A DNA stretch of 64,000 bases. Origin: Isoptericola chiayiensis. Lineage in GTDB: Bacteria; Actinomycetota; Actinomycetes; Actinomycetales; Cellulomonadaceae. The notes under the pieces were generated by a model that saw nothing but the letters and a program-made list of their open reading frames with translations, was not told the DNA's origin and did not search any database. The position numbers and the translations under genes were made by a program. The DNA lies in contig NZ_JABEZT010000003.1 in assembly GCF_013149805.1 (NCBI RefSeq), forward strand, positions 1 through 64,000. Direction: 5' to 3'. Below are positions 59,845 through 64,000 of this stretch, piece after piece (the stretch's first letter is position 1; each line of letters starts with the position of its first letter).

Positions 59845-61037
59845 CCGGGCCCGCCGCCGTCCGCACCGGTGTCGTCGTCGTCGGCGCGGGCCTCGCCGGC
59901 TGGACCGTCGCCGACACGCTGCGGACCGAGGGCTACGCCGGTGACGTCACCGTCGTCGGCGCCGAGGAGCACGCCCCGTACGACCGTCCCCCGCTGAGCA
60001 AGGACTTCCTCGCCGGACGGGTCGGACGCCCGGACCTCACCCTGGGCGGCGGCTCCGACGACGTCACGTGGCGGCTCGGGCGCCGGGCTGTCGCGCTCGA
60101 CGTCCCCACCCGCACCGTGACGCTCGACGACGCGTCCACCGTCACCGGCGACCACGTGGTGCTCGCGACCGGGGCCGCCGCACGGCGCCTGCCCGGTCCG
60201 CACGGGGCCGTGCACACCGTCGCCACGCTGGACGACGCCGAGCGGTTGCGCGCCGCTGTCAGGCCCGGCACGCGGGCCGTGGTGGCCGGCGCGGGATTCC
60301 TCGGCCTGGAGGTCGCCGCCTCGCTGACCGGGCTCGGCGCGGACGTCACCGTGGTGTGCGCCGCTGCCGGCCCGCTGCTGCGCGAGATCGGCCCCGACGC
60401 GAGCGCCGCCGTGCTCCGGCTCCACGAGGGGCACGGGGTGCGGGTGCTCACCGGGGCGCGGGTGTCCGGCGTCGGCGGCCCCCGCGGGCGCCGCCGCGGG
60501 CGGACCAGCGTCGACGGCCCGTCCGGTCCGGTCGCCGTCGTGCTGGAGGACGGGAGGGAGATCGCCGCCGACCTCGTCGTCGTCGCGGCCGGAGCCGACC
60601 CGGCGTCCGCCTGGCTGGCCGGCAGCGGGCTGCGGCTCGACGGCGGCGTCGTGTGCGACGACGCCGGACTGGCCGCGCCGGGGGTGCACGCCGTCGGCGA
60701 CTGCGCGGTGTGGGCGGGGGAGCGCTGCTCCCACTGGACGCGCACGGTGCGCCAGGCGCGCCGCGTGGCCGCCGTCGTCGCCCACGGACGGCCGCCCGAG
60801 GCCGACGCCGAACCCGACTACGTCTGGTCCGACCAGTACGACGCCCGCCTGCAGCTCGCCGGCAGCCTGCGCGGCGACGAGACCAGCGAGGTGGTCTGCG
60901 CCGACGGCGGGCTGTTCGTCGTCTTCCGCTCCGGCGACGAGGAGGTCGCGGCCTTCGCCCTGAACCAGTCGCGTCAGCTGATGCGCTGGCGCAAGACCCA
61001 CCGTCGTCGGCCCGCCGCAGAGAGGATCCCCGCATGA
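59841..61037 (+). CDS. NAD(P)H-dependent ferredoxin reductase (FAD)
   Basis: A 398-residue flavoprotein of the BphA4/putidaredoxin-reductase type. The FAD motif is VVVVGAGLAGWTVA near the N-terminus, the NAD(P) motif is VVAGAGFLGLEVAASL, and the later FAD motif is GVHAVGDCAVWAG. It takes electrons from NAD(P)H and passes them to the Rieske ferredoxin encoded immediately upstream. Both of its ends overlap neighbours by 4 bases. Confidence 0.94.
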   Translation: MTGPAAVRTGVVVVGAGLAGWTVADTLRTEGYAGDVTVVGAEEHAPYDRPPLSKDFLAGRVGRPDLTLGGGSDDVTWRLGRRAVALDVPTRTVTLDDASTVTGDHVVLATGAAARRLPGPHGAVHTVATLDDAERLRAAVRPGTRAVVAGAGFLGLEVAASLTGLGADVTVVCAAAGPLLREIGPDASAAVLRLHEGHGVRVLTGARVSGVGGPRGRRRGRTSVDGPSGPVAVVLEDGREIAADLVVVAAGADPASAWLAGSGLRLDGGVVCDDAGLAAPGVHAVGDCAVWAGERCSHWTRTVRQARRVAAVVAHGRPPEADAEPDYVWSDQYDARLQLAGSLRGDETSEVVCADGGLFVVFRSGDEEVAAFALNQSRQLMRWRKTHRRRPAAERIPA

Positions 61038-62161
61038 TCATCGAGCAGCTCGAGGAGCCCCTGCCGGGGTCGATCCTGCCCACGCTGGGCGGCAGCTGGT
61101 ACACCGACCCCGACGTGTTCGCCCTGGAGCAGGAGCGCATCTTCTCCACGCAGTGGATGTGCGTGCTGCGCGGTGACGACCTCCCCGCGGCGGGCGACTA
61201 CCGGCTGGTGCAGGTCGGCCGTGAGCAGGTCGTGGTGTCCCGCAACCGGCGAGGCGAGATCCGAGCGTTCCTCAACGTATGCCGGCACCGGGGCATGCGG
61301 GTGTGCACCGAGCCCGCCGGCACCGCCCGCAAGTTCCAGTGCGGATATCACGCGTGGACCTACGACCTCGACGGGAAGCTCGTCGCGGCGCCGAACCTGA
61401 CGAAGATGCCCGACGTCGACCGCGACGCCTACGGGCTGCGCGGCGTCGCGGTGCAGGAGTGGATGGGCTACGTGTGGGTGTGCCTGGCCCCGGAGCCGCC
61501 GTCGTTCACCGGGACGGTGCTGGGCGACCTGGTCACCCGGCTCGGGGAGGCCGAGACGTTCGACGCCTGGCAGGTCGCCGACCTGCGGCTCGGGAAGCGG
61601 ATCGCCTACGACGTGCACGCCAACTGGAAGCTGATCATCGAGAACTTCATGGAGTGCTACCACTGCGCGACGATCCACCCCGAGCTCACCGAGGTCATCC
61701 CCGAGTTCGCGGACGGCTGGGCGGCGCAGACGTACGTCGGGCGCGGCGCGGAGTTCGGCGACGGGGTCGAGGGCTTCACCGTCGACGGGTCCGCCGGGGT
61801 GACTCCGCTGCCGCTGCTCACCGCCGACCAGGAGCGACGCTACTTCGCGGTGACGATCAAGCCGACGGTGTTCGTCAACATGGTGCCGGACCACGTCGTC
61901 GTGCACCGCATGTTCCCCACCGCGGTGGACCGCACGTACGTCGAGTGCGACTGGCTGTTCCTGCCCGAGGTCGTCGAGGCGGGGACGGACGTGTCCCGGT
62001 CGGTCGAGCTCTTCGATCGGGTCAACCGGCAGGACTTCGAGGCCTGCGAGCGGACCCAGCCGGCGATGTCGTCGGTCGCCTACGCCGACGGCGGCTCGCT
62101 GGTGCCGGCCGAGCACCACATCGAGGCCTTCCACGCGTGGGTGCGCGAACAGCTCGGCTGA
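61034..62161 (+). CDS. Rieske non-haem iron oxygenase, alpha subunit (GbcA/choline monooxygenase-like)
   Basis: A 375-residue terminal oxygenase. The Rieske centre ligands are C83-R-H85 and C103-GY-H106; the mononuclear iron ligands are H210 and H215 in ENFMECYHCATIHPEL, with D334 in RVNRQDFEACE as the third. The overall pattern is that of GbcA- and choline monooxygenase-like enzymes that oxidise N-methyl groups (betaines, carnitine), so a quaternary-amine substrate is likely but not shown. Its dedicated ferredoxin and reductase precede it in the operon. Confidence 0.92.
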   Translation: MIIEQLEEPLPGSILPTLGGSWYTDPDVFALEQERIFSTQWMCVLRGDDLPAAGDYRLVQVGREQVVVSRNRRGEIRAFLNVCRHRGMRVCTEPAGTARKFQCGYHAWTYDLDGKLVAAPNLTKMPDVDRDAYGLRGVAVQEWMGYVWVCLAPEPPSFTGTVLGDLVTRLGEAETFDAWQVADLRLGKRIAYDVHANWKLIIENFMECYHCATIHPELTEVIPEFADGWAAQTYVGRGAEFGDGVEGFTVDGSAGVTPLPLLTADQERRYFAVTIKPTVFVNMVPDHVVVHRMFPTAVDRTYVECDWLFLPEVVEAGTDVSRSVELFDRVNRQDFEACERTQPAMSSVAYADGGSLVPAEHHIEAFHAWVREQLG

Positions 62162-62163
62162 GA

Positions 62164-62189
62164 CGTCCCGACTTCCTCGCCTCGGGACG
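62164..62189 (+). terminator. Terminator of the Rieske oxygenase operon
   Basis: CGTCCCGA (62164-62171) pairs with TCGGGACG (62182-62189), an 8-bp stem with a 10-base loop starting two bases past the oxygenase stop. Confidence 0.72.
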
Positions 62190-62231
62190 GTCGCCCTCGC
62201 CGCGCGAACCCGGCCGCTCGCCACCCCTGAC

Positions 62232-62402
62232 GTGCGCACCCCGGTCGGGATCTTCAACCCTCAGGCGATCGCCGCCAAGCTCGCCGACCACCGCGCCCAA
62301 ACCACCGCCAGCCTCGATCCCACCGGATGGGACCTGTCCGCCGGTCCGCTGCGGGCCATGGCCCTTGGAGCCGACCGATCGCCGTCGGGTGCACCTGGCT
62401 GA
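62232..62402 (+). pseudogene. Possible short gene remnant
   Basis: A GTG-started frame of 56 codons begins VRTPVGIFNPQAIAAKLADH and includes TTASLDPTGWDLSAGPLRAM before a TGA. The protein-like sequence and codon bias suggest a fragment of a larger gene, but I do not recognise the parent. Sequence around it (62403-62768) becomes lower in GC and shows no other gene. Confidence 0.35.
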
Positions 62403-62768
62403 GCCGGGGGCCACGGTTGCTCGTCGAGAAGCACGGCCTGGTCGTGATCGGTCGCCGACCATTGGCTTCATCTGTACGACCGCCTTTGTAATGCCGCTCG
62501 CGTACCCGCACTATTGCTGCCCACCGGTGGCATTGCTCCCGCCATCGCTTAGGGAGCCCCGGCCAGAGATCGCCTGGCGGCGGTACGCCCGGGAGCCGGG
62601 GAGCCAGCCCGCTTCCCTCAGCCCGAATGAACCGCGCGCCCCATTGCACCATCAAGCATAACGTGACTTATCGGGCTCAGGATGCGGGTCGCATCTGATG
62701 CAGCAACCCATCCCTCAGGGCACTTTTGAGGACTGTCAGCCAGGAGAGACTCAAACTCTCGCAGTTCC

Positions 62769-62863
62769 GCCTCGAGTTCGGCCGCGCTGGTTAGCACGCC
62801 GCGGGCGTCTGCCGGCAGGCCTTGGTAGTCCGCGACGGCGACGGACGCGCTGGTGCTGGCAAG
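62769..62863 (-). pseudogene. Remnant of a second YhcG-type nuclease 3' end
   Basis: This 95-bp stretch is close to the 3' part of the intact nuclease gene at 63531-63625. On the minus strand it reads ASTSASVAVADYQGLPADA then RGVLTSAAELEAEL, against ASTSAPVAVADYQGLPADA then RGVLPSAAELEAVI in the intact gene. Upstream homology stops abruptly near 62863 and the C-terminus continues into unrelated sequence to a stop at 62618. It looks like a deletion scar after duplication. Confidence 0.75.
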
Positions 62864-62949
62864 GGGCTGTTTCAGAGGTGCAGGTCAGTGGCGCTGGTCG
62901 AGCCATGCGGTGAGGTCGGTCGTGATCGCGGCAGCTACGGCGCGCCAAG

Positions 62950-63165
62950 CTAACCCGCACTATTGTCGTGGTCGCGCCGACCAAAGAGACGTCGCCGCGT
63001 TCGAAACTTACCGTAGAGAATCATCAAATTCAGAAGGGAAACGGCGGCCAGCATATAAACGAACCCGTTCTGCGTAGCGATGGCACCTGCCGTGCACCCT
63101 GCGAACACGAGCCAAGCGACACGCTGGTCCCAGGACGGCCTTTGGAAACCATTAGCAAGCATCAC
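62950..63165 (-). CDS. Possible small membrane protein
   Basis: A 71-residue protein with two hydrophobic helices, VAWLVFAGCTAGAIATQNGF and VYMLAAVSLLNLMILYG, and a basic C-terminus (KFRTRRRLFGRRDHDNSAG). The organisation is protein-like, but codon use is less GC-biased than the core genome and no good ribosome-binding site precedes the ATG at 63165. It lies in the accessory region between two YhcG copies. Confidence 0.45.
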   Translation of the reverse strand: MMLANGFQRPSWDQRVAWLVFAGCTAGAIATQNGFVYMLAAVSLLNLMILYGKFRTRRRLFGRRDHDNSAG

Positions 63166-63208
63166 AAATGAGCGTATGAGAACACCTCTCAGATGGGTTG
63201 GTCTCTCG

Positions 63209-63424
63209 TCACGTCGTGTGACAGGCCGGGGCGCACCACCTGCAGCCGTTGACGTCGTTGAAATGGTTCTTGGCTGCGGTGACTGCCTGGCGGCATGAGC
63301 TGTGGTACCCGAGGTCGATGCGGTTGGCGCGGTCGGGCAGGCAAGACCGCTCGGAACTCACGTCGTGGACCTCGTGATCCCCTGATCCAGCCTGGGCGTT
63401 GCGGTTGACACAGAAGCGCGCCAC
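63209..63424 (-). CDS. Small Cys/His-rich conserved protein
   Basis: A 71-residue protein that reads MARFCVNRNAQAGSGDHEVH and ends with NGCRWCAPACHTT. It has six Cys (5, 28, 44, 61, 64, 68) and two His (17, 20), enough for a zinc-binding or disulfide-rich fold. I have the impression of a widespread small accessory protein with the pattern VN-N-Q--GDHEVH...NR-DLG...C--AV--AK, function unknown. GTG start at 63424 with GAAGGAG six bases upstream. Confidence 0.82.
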   Translation of the reverse strand: MARFCVNRNAQAGSGDHEVHDVSSERSCLPDRANRIDLGYHSSCRQAVTAAKNHFNDVNGCRWCAPACHTT

Positions 63425-63469
63425 TCTGCTCTCCTTCGAACGAGCTTTCCCCTGCTGCCGCCGACCGTA

Positions 63470-64000
63470 CTACCGGTCACTCAGGCCCGCAGGATCGTCA
63501 CGGCGGTGGTCGAGTTCGTCTTCGATGACGGCCTCTAGCTCGGCCGCGCTGGGCAGCACGCCGCGGGCGTCTGCTGGCAGTCCCTGGTAGTCCGCGACGG
63601 CGACGGGCGCGCTGGTACTGGCCAACGCGTACCGCACCGTCGGGCCAGACTTCCCGGTGCACAGCAGGATCCCGATCGTGGGTGCGTGGATTTCGGGTCG
63701 ACGGATCTGGTCGTCGACGATCGCGATGTAGGTGCCCAACTGGCCGACGTGCGCGGGTTCGAAGGGCCCGATCTTGAGTTCGACCACGACGTAGCGCAGT
63801 TGCTCGACGTGGAAGAACAGCAGGTCGACGTAGAACTCGTCGACGCGGTCGCTGGCGTCGTCCGGCACGCTCAGGCGCACCTGGCGGCCGACGAACGCCA
63901 TGCCGCGACCCAGTTCGAGCATCGTGTCTTGCAGCCGGTCGATCAGCGCCTGCTCAACATCGCGCTCGGCGACGCGTTCGACCATCGCCAGGTGCTCGAA
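63470..64000 (-). CDS. YhcG-type PD-(D/E)XK nuclease domain protein (5' end outside window)
   Basis: At least 176 residues, open to the right edge, so the N-terminal domain is missing. The visible part is the DUF1016/YhcG C-terminal nuclease: HLAMVERVAERDVEQALIDR, RGMAFVGRQVRLSV, then the catalytic Asp in FYVDLLFFHV and E-x-K in YVVVELKIGPF. YhcG is a DNA-binding nuclease-like protein found in accessory and defence-linked regions. A 95-bp copy of its 3' part lies 760 bp away as a remnant. Confidence 0.9.
   Translation of the reverse strand, partial: FEHLAMVERVAERDVEQALIDRLQDTMLELGRGMAFVGRQVRLSVPDDASDRVDEFYVDLLFFHVEQLRYVVVELKIGPFEPAHVGQLGTYIAIVDDQIRRPEIHAPTIGILLCTGKSGPTVRYALASTSAPVAVADYQGLPADARGVLPSAAELEAVIEDELDHRRDDPAGLSDR

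Noticed and set aside
62172-62661. A long plus-strand frame running past the oxygenase gene
   Set aside because: It continues from a shadow frame of the oxygenase; composition is Pro/Arg-rich and unlike protein, apart from one 56-codon stretch in another frame that I list as a possible remnant.
1-64000. tRNA, rRNA and insertion-sequence genes
   Set aside because: No cloverleaf, ribosomal RNA or transposase signature was seen on either strand, although a tRNA scan could not be run.

Overview
The window comes from a very GC-rich, high-GC Gram-positive chromosome. Codon third positions are almost all G or C, GTG starts are frequent, genes overlap as ATGA or GTGA, and there are secreted multi-modular polysaccharide-degrading enzymes. 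The gene content (pectate lyase with PL1 and PL9 modules, GH127, GH31, DUF222/HNH endonuclease, HelR, CBU_0592 and DUF6328 membrane proteins) suggests a soil or plant-associated actinobacterium of the order Micrococcales, probably near Cellulosimicrobium, Isoptericola or Promicromonospora. That placement is an inference from gene content only.

Layout. (1) 1-12.4 kb, minus strand: an arabinose-type glycan utilisation locus. It holds a secreted GH39-like multi-modular glycosidase (runs off the left edge), GH31, GH127 beta-L-arabinofuranosidase, two ABC permeases, a lipoprotein binding protein and a LacI regulator. Identical or near-identical 14-bp palindromes with an AACCGGTT core precede the glycosidase, the ABC operon and lacI, and define a local LacI regulon. 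(2) 12.5-18.7 kb: housekeeping genes (tag, DoxX-like, App1-like phosphatase, PlsC, NYN/OST-HTH) and a HepT/MntA toxin-antitoxin pair whose antitoxin carries its own HTH. (3) 18.7-22.9 kb: metF-metE behind a class I SAM riboswitch, a strong terminator, then CIRCE-controlled hsp20. (4) 23-26.6 kb: small membrane and lipoproteins, MOSC protein, Imm5-like protein, P-loop kinase, Nudix hydrolase, stand-alone LuxR HTH, and two sets of short tandem repeats. (5) 26.7-31.4 kb: gcvP-gcvT-gcvH behind a tandem glycine riboswitch. (6) 31.5-42.5 kb: LysR/CBU_0592 pair, aminotransferase, DUF222-HNH nuclease, hydrolase, LMW phosphatase, NmrA-like oxidoreductase, an unusual micro-ORF plus multibranched RNA fold, DUF2306, DUF6328, and a processive GT2.

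(7) 42.7-45.9 kb: a fused PL1-CBM-PL9-CBM pectate lyase with a pair of CCGG-centred operators upstream. (8) 46.4-52.2 kb: a phosphorelay set (OmpR-type regulator, two Hpt-like proteins, single receiver, hybrid kinase). The kinase stop codon overlaps the start of a pyruvoyl-dependent arginine decarboxylase, which overlaps a further small gene. (9) 52.2-58.4 kb: an ArsR-SRPBCC fusion with a likely leaderless transcript, a ThrE-type exporter, helR preceded by a rifamycin-associated element, a SurA-like lipoprotein and a small alarmone synthetase. (10) 58.5-62.2 kb: a hydrolase and a tightly overlapped three-component Rieske oxygenase operon. (11) 62.2-64 kb: a lower-GC accessory scar with a duplicated YhcG-nuclease 3' fragment, two small ORFs and the start-less end of an intact yhcG-type gene.

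The most useful points for follow-up are the HelR/RAE module, the SAM aptamer that closes over the metF ribosome-binding site, the micro-ORF and branched RNA after the NmrA-like gene, the HTH-MntA/HepT pair with a candidate operator, and the kinase-decarboxylase coupling. Coordinates of starts are chosen from ribosome-binding sites where I could see one. No database search was possible, so family names rest on recognised motifs.
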